Origin: an uncultured bacterium | Lineage (GTDB): Bacteria > Bacillota > Clostridia > Lachnospirales > Lachnospiraceae | Assembly: GCA_905215625.1 (NCBI GenBank) | Contig: CAJMQQ010000002.1 | Coordinates: 1-64,000 of the forward strand | Length of the DNA: 64,000 nucleotides | Direction of reading: 5' to 3' | Part shown: in pieces, positions 17,603 to 25,708 of the stretch | How positions within the stretch are numbered: position 1 is the first letter of the stretch | Layout of the letters: every line of letters starts with the position of its first letter | Translations under genes and position numbers: made by a program | Notes under the pieces: generated by a model | What the model was told of the DNA's origin: nothing | Databases searched by the model: none | Seen by the model: only the letters and a program-made list of their open reading frames with translations

Positions 17603-18436
17603 TTATAACCTGCCAAACTCAGTAATCGAGTCTGTAACCAGCTGCTTAAACAGCGGCGCTACTCTGTCTGCTACTTCCTGAACTTCCTTGTGGCTAAGCG
17701 GCTGGTCGCTCATGCCGCAGGCCAGGTTTGAAATGCAGGAAATTCCGCAAATCTTCATTCCCATATGGTTTGCTGCCACTGCCTCGCAGGCGGTACTCAT
17801 TCCCACTGCATCTCCGCCTAAAATCCGGCTCATCTTTACTTCCTGGGGAGACTCGTAAGCAGGTCCGGTAAACTGCACATAAACGCCTTCCTGCACCTTG
17901 ATGCCCCGCTTTGCAGCACACGACTTAATAATATCCCGTAAATCGCTGTCATAAATCTGGCTCATATCTGGGAATCTCGGACCCAGTTCGTCTAAATTCG
18001 CTCCAATTAAAGGTGACGGGACAAAGGATGCAATCTGGTCTCTGATAATCATAAAATCACCAGCAGAAAAATCGTAATTGACACCGCCTGCCGCATTGGT
18101 CAGAAATAAAATCTCTGCCCCCATCATGTGCATCAACCGCACTGGAAGCACAACATCTGACATCGGGTAGCCTTCATAATAGTGTACACGTCCCTGCATA
18201 ATAACAGCAGCGACTCCATTGACATGGCCGAAAATAAAGCGTCCTTTATGGCCAGGCACGGTTGATATTGGAAATCCATCAATAGAACTGTACTCGATTA
18301 CCCCTTCTGTCTCAATTCCATCTGCATAATCTCCCAGTCCGGAGCCTAAAATCAGAGCTACCTTTGGTGTAAATGGAATCTGGTCTTTGATGCTTTCATA
18401 GCAGCGGACTAATTTATCGTATACTGGATTGCTCAT
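17603..18436 (-). CDS. punA: purine nucleoside phosphorylase (inosine/guanosine type)
   Basis: A 277-residue trimeric-type PNP, splitting inosine and guanosine with phosphate into base and ribose-1-phosphate. Diagnostic segments are LILGSGLGDYAD (phosphate loop), TVPGHKGRF, GRVHYYEGY, FLTNAAGG (ribose/base site), FTGPAYESPQE and VGMSTACEAVAANH. The asparagine in ISNLACGMSD fits 6-oxopurine specificity. It has its own promoter with the -35 inside the end of the gene upstream. With the BMP-type lipoprotein at the right edge it fits nucleoside scavenging. Confidence 0.95.
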   Translation of the reverse strand: MSNPVYDKLVRCYESIKDQIPFTPKVALILGSGLGDYADGIETEGVIEYSSIDGFPISTVPGHKGRFIFGHVNGVAAVIMQGRVHYYEGYPMSDVVLPVRLMHMMGAEILFLTNAAGGVNYDFSAGDFMIIRDQIASFVPSPLIGANLDELGPRFPDMSQIYDSDLRDIIKSCAAKRGIKVQEGVYVQFTGPAYESPQEVKMSRILGGDAVGMSTACEAVAANHMGMKICGISCISNLACGMSDQPLSHKEVQEVADRVAPLFKQLVTDSITEFGRL

Positions 18437-18474
18437 GAAAACTTCCTCCTTTAATATATTATGGTGTATCTGTT

Positions 18475-18503
18475 ATTATACCGGATCTCCCGTACTTTCA
18501 CAA
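18475..18503 (-). promoter_or_regulatory. punA promoter
   Basis: TTGTGA, 17 bases, TATAAT on the minus strand. The -35 overlaps the last codons of the upstream unknown gene. Confidence 0.75.
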
Positions 18504-19601
18504 GGAATTCTTTCTTCTGGTGCGAATGAGGCAGACCGATCCTGCAGCGGCTGCCAGAACAATCAGACTGGCGCCTATTAGAACTGCAGATGGAATATAA
18601 ATGGAAAACCGCTCATACACCCATTGCTCTAACTGTCTGGAAAATCGCTCAAATCCTTCCTTTGCTTCCTGCCATACCCGTTTTCCCCAGAATCCTTGTC
18701 CGCTGCCGGTTCCAGCCGGGACTGCCTGGATGGGGTTCGGAAATGAAACGACCTCTGACGCTTCTGGTTGTGAAGGCAAAGATTCCGGTACGTTTTCTGA
18801 ATCGGTTATGCTTTCAGTCTCCTGAACAGGGACTTCTGTCTCAACAGGCAAAGACTCTGTCTCTGAATCTGCTTTTGGAGGCAGCGCCATGTGTTCCTCT
18901 CTGGCTTCTGGGAAAACCGCAGTTCCCTGATAAACAGCCTGGTAATCCGTCACCCTGCGGAGTCCGGTTACTCTGGCATTGCGGTAAAAAATCCCGTAAT
19001 CATCCGGATAGCTCTCACCAAGCCACTCCATATCCGTAATCTGATAATCCTCTGTGCCTGCTCCGATTAGTCCCAACAGCTCTGCCTCGCTTCCCCAAAG
19101 CGGCGGCGTATCCTCCTGATGGCGGATCCGTTTGCCATTCAGTTCATAGGTCTCGGCTCCATATGCCCGGAAGGTTACCACCATGGAAAAATCATCTTTC
19201 CAATAGCTTTTCTCTGTACCGTCCGGATTGCGCAAAGGCTCTGCGCTTGTAAGGGACAGTCTGCCGTAGCCTGCAGTTTTTCTACCCCTGTCCCAGATCT
19301 GAACGCCGATTTCTTCTGGAATGCCGGACAGCGCCTCTACTCCCTCATACGCTACGCTACGCACCATCTCCGGCCAACGGTCACGTCCCCCATCCGGCAT
19401 AAGCGCCTCTTCTGCGATCTTATCTTCCGGAGTATAGGATGCGGTAATATATCCGACCAGCAGCTCCTCTGGAGGCAGAGCCGCTTTGTCCACCTGTTCG
19501 GTCTGATCCTCTCCGCCTTTTACTATCATGGGATCAAACAGAAGACTGCATACGGCAGCAAAGAAAAATGCTGCGGTCCTTGCTGGCTTAAAAATATGCA
19601 T
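18498..19601 (-). CDS. exported surface protein with C-terminal anchor (unknown)
   Basis: A 367-residue protein of no family I recognise. It has an N-terminal signal peptide, an extracellular region of about 240 residues with alternating strands, a Pro/Glu/Ser-rich stalk (about 245-300) and one C-terminal membrane helix near 340-360 followed by RTRRKNSL. The topology is outside-facing, single-pass. ATG at 19601 is preferred over the adjacent GTG because AAAGG would otherwise touch the start. No terminator separates it from punA, so some read-through is likely. Confidence 0.65.
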   Translation of the reverse strand: MHIFKPARTAAFFFAAVCSLLFDPMIVKGGEDQTEQVDKAALPPEELLVGYITASYTPEDKIAEEALMPDGGRDRWPEMVRSVAYEGVEALSGIPEEIGVQIWDRGRKTAGYGRLSLTSAEPLRNPDGTEKSYWKDDFSMVVTFRAYGAETYELNGKRIRHQEDTPPLWGSEAELLGLIGAGTEDYQITDMEWLGESYPDDYGIFYRNARVTGLRRVTDYQAVYQGTAVFPEAREEHMALPPKADSETESLPVETEVPVQETESITDSENVPESLPSQPEASEVVSFPNPIQAVPAGTGSGQGFWGKRVWQEAKEGFERFSRQLEQWVYERFSIYIPSAVLIGASLIVLAAAAGSVCLIRTRRKNSL

Positions 19602-19630
19602 CACACCTTTATCTGATAAGTTATACGCTT

Positions 19631-19659
19631 ATTATAGGCAGGGGAACTGCCATTTGCAA
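19631..19659 (-). promoter_or_regulatory. promoter of the surface-protein gene, with spacer palindrome
   Basis: TTGCAA, 17 bases, TATAAT. The spacer is largely a GGCAG-(5)-CTGCC inverted repeat (19637-19651), placed like a repressor operator. Confidence 0.65.
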
Positions 19660-19743
19660 GGTCTGCTTTCGTCTTAAATTGTTGGTTCTTTATTCATGCC
19701 AGAATACCCAAAAAGCCAGCATAAAAAACCAGGATACCCAAAA

Positions 19744-19779
19744 AACGTGCAGCCAGGCAATTTCGTCTGACTGCACGTT
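19744..19779 (-). terminator. terminator of the enoate-reductase-type gene
   Basis: A 13-base stem AACGTGCAGTCAG/CTGGCTGCACGTT (one G-U pair) followed by six or more T on the minus strand. Confidence 0.85.
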
Positions 19780-19795
19780 TTCTGCAAAATAAAAA

Positions 19796-21727
19796 TTAGA
19801 TTTTCAAACCGGTTTCGTATCCTTCTCTTGTCGCTGCCATGGCGTCTCCCGCTTTCCGGGCGCTGCCGATGACATAGACTTCTTTACAGTTTGCCCTGGC
19901 TGCTTCTTCCAGCGGATTATACGCCCTATATCCAAAGGCTGCTACCACCGTTTCTGCCGGAATCGTGTACTCCTGGCCATCCGGCTTCTGATAAGATACC
20001 TGGCCTTCGCCAAAACTTGTTACCCTTGCATCAGTCAGAATCTTGACGTGTTTTTCCTCCATTCTCTCTAAGAGCTGGCATTTTGTATCTAAAACAACCA
20101 TTTCTTCCAGAATAACCGGCTTCATTTCCAGAATGGTAACGTCCCGGTTGGTCTGGGCAATAAATTCTGCCGTCTCTGCCCCGACTTCTCCGCCTCCGCA
20201 CACAACTACGGGACCAGGCTTCACATCGGAATCCCCATACAGAACTGCCTCGGCTGTTACCATATTTGCCAGTTCTTTTCCCTTAATATCCGGAATAAAC
20301 GGAACAGAACCTGTGGCCAGCACAATCGCATCCGGAGCTTCGCGCTTAATCAGTTCTTCTGTCACTTCCTGTCCCATATGGAATTTTACTCCTAACTCCA
20401 GACACTGTTTCCGGTAAGAAGAAATCACTGTAGAAAGTTCTCCTTTTCCCATTGGATAAGCAGCCGCACGGAATGCGCCGCCAAAATGGACGTCCTTATC
20501 ATAAACAGAAACATGATGTCCTCTCTGGGCCAGGGTTCTTGCTGCCATCAGGCCTGCCGGACCTGTTCCCGCTACTAACACATTCTTTGGATTTTCTACT
20601 TTTTCTAAGTCATTGCAATGCTCTTTTGCCAGTCTCGGATTTACCAGACAAGTAAATCCAGAGCCTTCTGCCATATCGTGAATGCATCCCTGCAGACAGC
20701 CAATACAGTAATTTATCTCTTCAAACCGGCCTTCTTTTGCCTTTTTGGGAAGATACGGATCTGCTAGGGATCCTCTTCCCATTGCAATGAAATCTGCTTT
20801 TCCCATTACCAGCAGAGTATCTGCCATTTTGGGATCATTGATTCTCTGAGCCACCATTACCGGACAGGAAACCAGTTTTTTCACCTCTTCGGCAACATCC
20901 ATATTAATGGCGTGTTTGGTAAACATTGCGCCGACCATTTTGTACTTATAGTCTGCCGCATATGCACCATTTGAAACGCTGATTGCATCCACACCCAGTT
21001 CATCCAAATGGCGTGCCAGTTCATAGGTCTCTGCTTCTGTACGTCCTCCAATTACGTATTCATTTCCGGAAATTCTCACGCTGATTGGGAAATCTGCCCC
21101 GGCCTTTTCCCTGATAGATGCATAAATTTCATCCAGAAAACGTACACGGTTTTCAAAGCATCCGCCATACTCATCTGTTCTCTTATTGATGAAACAGGAC
21201 AGGAACTGCGCAATCAGGTATCCGTGGCCCGCGTGTATTTCTACTCCGTCAAATCCCGCTTCTCTTGCCCGTCTTGCGCTGTTTCCAAATGCTTCTACCA
21301 GCATTTTAATATCTTCCACTGTCATCTCTCTTGGAAGATTAAGCGTAACGGTATCTTTAATTGCACTTGGAGCCATGGCCTTCCACGGAACAAATGGAAG
21401 CGTCTGTTTTCCAGAATGATAAATCTGGCAGAAAATTTTTGACCCATGTTTGTGGACTGCTTCGGTCAGCTTCTTATTTCCTTCAATCTGGGAATCGTCC
21501 CATAGTCCTGCAAGTTTCTGGCAGTTTCCAGCTTCCGGAGTAACAATATAGTCCTCTGTAATAATCAGTCCCCATCCGCCTTTTGCTTTCTCCTCATGGT
21601 ATTTTACCATTTCATCCGGTACCAGTCCGTCTGCTCCGCAAAGCATCGTTTCCATCGCCGGTACGACCAGACGGTTTGGAATCGTACAATTTCCGATTTT
21701 ATAAGGGGTAAATAACATATCCAGCAT
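19796..21727 (-). CDS. NADH:flavin oxidoreductase / 2-enoate reductase-type Fe-S flavoenzyme
   Basis: A 643-residue three-part enzyme: an old-yellow-enzyme barrel binding FMN (1-360), a 4Fe-4S cluster site C-x2-C-x3-C-x11-C (NYCIGCLQGC then FTC), and a C-terminal FAD/NAD(P) region with GTGPAGLMAARTLAQRG and GGGEVGAETAEFIA. Relatives reduce activated C=C bonds (2-enoates, 2,4-dienoyl-CoA, the bile-acid enzymes BaiCD/BaiH). The active-site segment HAGHGYLIAQFLS keeps the usual His pair, unlike the HGDR signature of bilirubin reductases. Substrate is unknown. The promoter has the over-long spacer of MerR-controlled genes and a MerR gene lies next upstream. Confidence 0.88.
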   Translation of the reverse strand: MLDMLFTPYKIGNCTIPNRLVVPAMETMLCGADGLVPDEMVKYHEEKAKGGWGLIITEDYIVTPEAGNCQKLAGLWDDSQIEGNKKLTEAVHKHGSKIFCQIYHSGKQTLPFVPWKAMAPSAIKDTVTLNLPREMTVEDIKMLVEAFGNSARRAREAGFDGVEIHAGHGYLIAQFLSCFINKRTDEYGGCFENRVRFLDEIYASIREKAGADFPISVRISGNEYVIGGRTEAETYELARHLDELGVDAISVSNGAYAADYKYKMVGAMFTKHAINMDVAEEVKKLVSCPVMVAQRINDPKMADTLLVMGKADFIAMGRGSLADPYLPKKAKEGRFEEINYCIGCLQGCIHDMAEGSGFTCLVNPRLAKEHCNDLEKVENPKNVLVAGTGPAGLMAARTLAQRGHHVSVYDKDVHFGGAFRAAAYPMGKGELSTVISSYRKQCLELGVKFHMGQEVTEELIKREAPDAIVLATGSVPFIPDIKGKELANMVTAEAVLYGDSDVKPGPVVVCGGGEVGAETAEFIAQTNRDVTILEMKPVILEEMVVLDTKCQLLERMEEKHVKILTDARVTSFGEGQVSYQKPDGQEYTIPAETVVAAFGYRAYNPLEEAARANCKEVYVIGSARKAGDAMAATREGYETGLKI

Positions 21728-21762
21728 TTTGTTCTCTCCTTCCTATCCCTTTTATGTTTTTC

Positions 21763-21793
21763 ATTATAGAAGATAAAATCATTGTAAGGTCAA
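21763..21793 (-). promoter_or_regulatory. MerR-type promoter with 19-bp spacer
   Basis: TTGACC and TATAAT are separated by 19 bases on the minus strand. The left half reads CTTGACCTTACAATG, close to half-sites of MerR-family operators. Family members activate such promoters by untwisting the DNA between the hexamers. Confidence 0.75.
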
Positions 21794-21824
21794 GGAAGAA
21801 TTTTTCTTTTCCAGACAGAAAAAA

Positions 21825-21865
21825 CCGGAAGAGAGTTCCCGTTATTTCGGCATTCTCTCTTCCGG
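21825..21865 (-). terminator. terminator of the MerR gene
   Basis: A perfect 11-base stem CCGGAAGAGAG/CTCTCTTCCGG followed by TTTTTT on the minus strand. Confidence 0.92.
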
Positions 21866-21946
21866 CCAGCAGATACGAATATTATTTTTTCTATACAAAA
21901 TACACAAATTACAGTCTGTTTCCAGTTTTCGAAGTCTATAACCCTT

Positions 21947-22741
21947 TTAGAGTTTTTCAATCGGGATCTGGAGTTCCACAAAGTACCCGTCCGGCTTTAA
22001 CGTCATCCCGCCGCAGAGCAGGCCATCTGGTTTTCCGCTCTGATAATAATTTCTCTCCTTGATGCAGTCCTGCAGTTTCCTGAAATTTTCTTCTGAAAAC
22101 TCTTCTGCTTTTAAGATAGTGCTTGCGCAAAAAAATGACTGGACTGTGTTTCTGTTTTCATCCGGCAGTTTCAGATAATCTCCGTATTCTTTTAAAATTG
22201 CCAGGCTCCAGAGTCTCCCTTTTTCTTCTGTTTCTACTGTAAAATCACAAAATGGAATCACCCTGTCGCTTAATAATTCCCTTGTAACCGCTTCTGGCAG
22301 AAGGCATTCAAACTCCCCGTCCTGGCAAACCCTCAAAAATGGATAACGATACTGTTCCGGCCTCCGCTTAAACCAATTGTTTTTCTCATTTAAAAGTGCC
22401 ATCTGGTTTCTCTCTATCAGCTCATTGACCCGCATCAGAACCCAGTTTTTGTATGCCAGTTCTTCTATGATTTCTTCCCGAAACGTAATAAGATCAGATA
22501 AAACTTCTTTTGTATACCCATTTCCTTCCAGATTCCTCATCTTCCTGATATCTTTTATCTTAACCTGGAAGGTCTGAAGCTGCATCGCTGTGAGAAGCAG
22601 GAGAAGATCCTTTGCCGAGTAAATCCGGTAATTGTTTCCCTCCTGCCGATCCGGCTTAAACATTTCCATCTTTTCATAGTATCGAATCATCTCGCTGGAT
22701 AAGTTTAAAAGCCTCGCCAGATCTCCCACAAAATAATTCAT
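21947..22741 (-). CDS. MerR-family transcriptional regulator
   Basis: A 264-residue regulator: winged HTH at 1-70 (VGDLARLLNLSSEMIRYYEK), a dimerisation coiled coil around 80-120, and a long C-terminal domain of about 140 residues that probably binds an organic effector, as in BmrR-like members. There is no metal-binding Cys pattern. A strong terminator separates it from the flavoenzyme gene, whose promoter carries a MerR-type spacer, so regulation of that enzyme is likely. It lies 21 bases behind the deacetylase gene and may share its transcript. Confidence 0.88.
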   Translation of the reverse strand: MNYFVGDLARLLNLSSEMIRYYEKMEMFKPDRQEGNNYRIYSAKDLLLLLTAMQLQTFQVKIKDIRKMRNLEGNGYTKEVLSDLITFREEIIEELAYKNWVLMRVNELIERNQMALLNEKNNWFKRRPEQYRYPFLRVCQDGEFECLLPEAVTRELLSDRVIPFCDFTVETEEKGRLWSLAILKEYGDYLKLPDENRNTVQSFFCASTILKAEEFSEENFRKLQDCIKERNYYQSGKPDGLLCGGMTLKPDGYFVELQIPIEKL

Positions 22742-22762
22742 GGCTGGATTACTCCTTCCTGC

Positions 22763-24124
22763 TTATTTATAAAACCGGCTGTAAACCTGGCCTGGAGCAA
22801 TTCCGCCCCTGTAAGCGCCCAGTTCACTTACCGTTACCAACTGGTAGCCTCTCTTTACCAGCTCCGGAATAATCACTTCCGCGGCATCTGCAGTGGTTCC
22901 GTAAATATCATGCATCAGAATAATATCCCCATCTTTTACATGATCCAGAACGCTGCTGATGGTCTTAGAAGGATTCTTATGCTGCCAGTCTCTGGTATCA
23001 ATGGACCACATAATTGCCGGCATTCCCATGCCGCCTAATACGTTCAGGGCTGCCTTGTTATAGTAGCCTCCCGGCGGGCGCACCAGTTTTGGAGTTACTC
23101 CGCACGCATTCTGAATCTTCTGGTTAGTGGTCTGTATCTGGCTGATAATACTGTCCGCTCCTATTTTGCTTAAATACTTGTGATCATTGGTATGATTAGC
23201 TACCTCACAGTTCATTGCAGCCATTCTCTGAATCGTCGGGGTATTTCCGGCCGTTACATTGCTTCCTACCATAAAGAAAGTTGCCCGTCCGCCATTGGCC
23301 TCCAGGCTGTTTAAAATCCGGTTGGTCACAGACGCCTTCGGTCCGTCGTCAAAGGTCAGCGCCACCATTGGACGATTGGGATCCACTCCTGCCGGAAGCA
23401 TCTGGGAAGGAAGTTTTTCCGGTTCTGCCGGAGGATTCTCTCCCTTTCTGGTAACTGCCATCCGGATTCCATCCATCCGGAGCCCTTCTCCTTCTCTGCC
23501 GGCCGGATTTCCATTGGCCGCCCAGTCTGTCCAGGCTCCATTCTGGTATACCATATAGTAAATATCGTAATGTTCTTTCAAATCTCCTGTCAGATCCATT
23601 TTCACAGATTCCAGCACAGTACCTGCCACAGTACTTCCTGCTTCTGCCATGTTTTCCACCCATGGCTGCCATCCCTGGCCGCTGACATTTACCTGGTACG
23701 TAAGGGTTCCGCTTAATCCTTCCGGCTGTCCTCTCAAGCTTGCCTTCAGCGCTGTCGTATAATCTCCGGCTCTGGCACATTCAAAATTGTCGCCATATTC
23801 CTCACTCCATCCGCTTCCTGCAAAAAATGCCTGATATACGGACTGAATTTCCGGAAGTTCCCCTGCTGGAACCTGTGTCTGCCCTTCCTGTGTCTGCCCT
23901 TCCTCGGCCTGTCCTTCCTGGGCAGCTAGTTCCGGCTGTTCTGCTTCTGATTGGGCCGCAGCGCTTTCTGCCGTTTCCTGTTCCTGAAGCTTTTGCTCCA
24001 GAGCTATCCCTGGGCCGATCTCATCTTTTGCCGCCCAGGCCGTATCCGGCGACGTAAACAAAAACGCCACCACTGCCGCGAAAACTGCTGCTATCCCCAT
24101 TGACTTTTTCCAAAATCCTGCCAT
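22763..24124 (-). CDS. secreted polysaccharide deacetylase with ChW-type repeats
   Basis: A 453-residue exported enzyme. Signal peptide (to AWAA, about residue 32), Glu/Gln/Ala-rich spacer to about 90, a middle region with two clostridial-hydrophobic-W (ChW) like repeats (GQGWQPWVENMAEAGS and GAWTDWAANGNPAGREGEG), then a NodB/CE4 catalytic domain. The latter has TFDDGP (catalytic base and metal Asp), HTNDH (metal histidines), RPPGGYYN, the DTRDW motif and LMHD. CE4 enzymes remove acetyl groups from GlcNAc in peptidoglycan or chitin-like glycans; ChW repeats bind cell-surface glycans. It follows the HD gene by three bases and is coupled to it. Confidence 0.92.
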   Translation of the reverse strand: MAGFWKKSMGIAAVFAAVVAFLFTSPDTAWAAKDEIGPGIALEQKLQEQETAESAAAQSEAEQPELAAQEGQAEEGQTQEGQTQVPAGELPEIQSVYQAFFAGSGWSEEYGDNFECARAGDYTTALKASLRGQPEGLSGTLTYQVNVSGQGWQPWVENMAEAGSTVAGTVLESVKMDLTGDLKEHYDIYYMVYQNGAWTDWAANGNPAGREGEGLRMDGIRMAVTRKGENPPAEPEKLPSQMLPAGVDPNRPMVALTFDDGPKASVTNRILNSLEANGGRATFFMVGSNVTAGNTPTIQRMAAMNCEVANHTNDHKYLSKIGADSIISQIQTTNQKIQNACGVTPKLVRPPGGYYNKAALNVLGGMGMPAIMWSIDTRDWQHKNPSKTISSVLDHVKDGDIILMHDIYGTTADAAEVIIPELVKRGYQLVTVSELGAYRGGIAPGQVYSRFYK

Positions 24125-24127
24125 AAA

Positions 24128-24697
24128 TCAAACCTCCTCCTTTTTATCTGTGTTCCCCCATCCTCTGCTTCCAAATACGAAATGGCAGAGTTTCTGATAT
24201 TCCTGATAGGCTGGAAATTCCTCTAATTCCTTTAAATTCTGCAAAACCCCGGTATAATACCAGCCCTGCATCTTTGGATCTTTTTGCCGGAAACGCTCCC
24301 ATACCCGATCTCCGATCTCCATGTAATCCCTTGCCGTGCATCGGAGATTACTCAGCTTGTCCCCCAATGCCAATATTTTAGAGTCCCTGCCAGCCGTTTC
24401 CAGGCTTTTTATTGTAGCGCTCTTTCTCTCTTCCCAGCTTTTCGATTTATCTTCGCTTTCTTCTGCTACCAGAGACGCCACCCTTGCTCCAAATTTATCT
24501 TTAATTTCCTCTTCTGTAATTCCTGCATCTTCTATCACATCATGGAGCAGAGCGGCTGTAATTACCTCTTCGTCCTCTGTCATCATAGCTACAATTACCG
24601 CAGTCTCTGCCGGATGAGTCATGTATGGAATATTGCTGCCCTTTCTGACTGCTCCTTTATGGGCTTCTGCTGCAAATGCTGCCGCCTCTCTTATCAT
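24128..24697 (-). CDS. HD-domain protein, probable small alarmone (ppGpp) hydrolase
   Basis: A 189-residue HD hydrolase resembling the hydrolase domain of RelA/SpoT and stand-alone MESH1. Seen: RKGSNIPYMTHP, the metal-binding LLHDVIEDAG and DKLSNLRCTARDY. There is no synthetase or TGS domain. Stand-alone members remove the 3'-pyrophosphate of (p)ppGpp or dephosphorylate NADPH. AAGGAGG precedes the ATG. First gene of a unit with the deacetylase and perhaps MerR. Confidence 0.82.
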   Translation of the reverse strand: MIREAAAFAAEAHKGAVRKGSNIPYMTHPAETAVIVAMMTEDEEVITAALLHDVIEDAGITEEEIKDKFGARVASLVAEESEDKSKSWEERKSATIKSLETAGRDSKILALGDKLSNLRCTARDYMEIGDRVWERFRQKDPKMQGWYYTGVLQNLKELEEFPAYQEYQKLCHFVFGSRGWGNTDKKEEV

Positions 24698-24779
24698 AGG
24701 ATTCCTCCTTAACTTGATTTAGCATCAATATGCGACCAAATTTATCATAGCACATCCACAGTGATTTTAGAAGTTAATC

Positions 24780-24808
24780 TTGTAAGTTGCGTTATTTTCT
24801 GCTATGCT
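24780..24808 (+). promoter_or_regulatory. promoter of the membrane-anchored protein gene
   Basis: TTGTAA, 17 bases, TATGCT, ending 34 bases before the ATG at 24843. Confidence 0.6.
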
Positions 24809-24842
24809 TAAGTTCTAAATTTTATTGCAGGAGGATTACTCT

Positions 24843-25634
24843 ATGGATTATCGCAGTTCAGGCCGTACCTCTTCGCCTCGCTACGGCTATAAATCACCAA
24901 AAAAGCAGGATGATTTCCTTCATGTTCTGCTCTTTTATATCATTCCATTTATTGTCTTTAATGGTCTGCTTTTTTTCCTGCTGACCACAAAGCCGAAAGT
25001 AGAAATTACCATCGGCACTACTAAAGATTACAAAACAACGTCTGCAGAAATCTCCGTTAAATCGTTCCTGCCGGTTAAGAGCATGGTTTCCACCCAGGAA
25101 TCAGCCGAACTGCCTCTGGAAAAGACCGGACGCGGAACCTATACTGCCGCCATTGATAAAAACGGCGTGATTGAGATTACTGTAGCCAGTATCAACGGCA
25201 TGGTTGCCGCAGCCTACGAGCCAGTTGACATCTTAGACGAGCTTCCGCCGACTATTAACGAAGATTTTACTATCGAAGACAATGTTTTAACCTTTACCAT
25301 TGAAGACAGTCAGTCCGGCGTTGACTTTAATTCCATTTCCGGAACCACTGCTATGGGTGTTTCCGTTACTCCTGAGATTGACAAGTCCAACAGCAGGATT
25401 TCCTTTGAAATCGACTCCACCGGGCTTACCGTTTATGCAGCAGATATGTGCGGCAATGCAACACAGGCAAACTTTAACCCTGCTTCCCATGACATGACGG
25501 TTTCCGGAGGAACCGACAGCCAGGTTTCCGCAGAATCTTCTGCCGATACACAGACCCAGGCCGAATCTTCTAAAGCTGCTTCCACGGAGACTTCCGCTGC
25601 CAGCGAAACCCCAAGTATTACGATTAACCAGTAA
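24843..25634 (+). CDS. membrane-anchored extracytoplasmic protein (unknown)
   Basis: A 263-residue protein with a short basic cytoplasmic head, one helix (about 28-50, LLFYIIPFIVFNGLLFFLL) and an outside region of about 210 residues. The outer part has two Ig-like beta segments (DYKTTSAEISVKSFLPVKS and TVYAADMCGNATQANFNP) and a Ser/Thr/Ala-rich tail. No family recognised. ATG at 24843 follows AGGAGG by 8 bases; an in-frame TTG overlapping that site is rejected. Monocistronic, between its own promoter and a bidirectional terminator. Confidence 0.75.
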   Translation: MDYRSSGRTSSPRYGYKSPKKQDDFLHVLLFYIIPFIVFNGLLFFLLTTKPKVEITIGTTKDYKTTSAEISVKSFLPVKSMVSTQESAELPLEKTGRGTYTAAIDKNGVIEITVASINGMVAAAYEPVDILDELPPTINEDFTIEDNVLTFTIEDSQSGVDFNSISGTTAMGVSVTPEIDKSNSRISFEIDSTGLTVYAADMCGNATQANFNPASHDMTVSGGTDSQVSAESSADTQTQAESSKAASTETSAASETPSITINQ

Positions 25635-25651
25635 CTATTCTGAATTGCAAA

Positions 25652-25681
25652 AAAGGAAACTATCCGCCGGTAGTTTCCTTT
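25652..25681. terminator. bidirectional terminator
   Basis: Perfect 11-base stem AAAGGAAACTA/TAGTTTCCTTT with an 8-base loop; T runs follow on both strands. It serves the plus-strand membrane protein gene and the convergent malQ. Confidence 0.9.
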
Positions 25682-25708
25682 TTCTCTGATTTCTATTTAA
25701 TTGCTAAT

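Noticed and set aside
19796..21727. Bilirubin reductase or bile-acid BaiCD enzyme
   Set aside because: The active-site stretch is HAGHG rather than the bilirubin-reductase HGDR signature, and no other bai genes are nearby. Only the broader family is supported.
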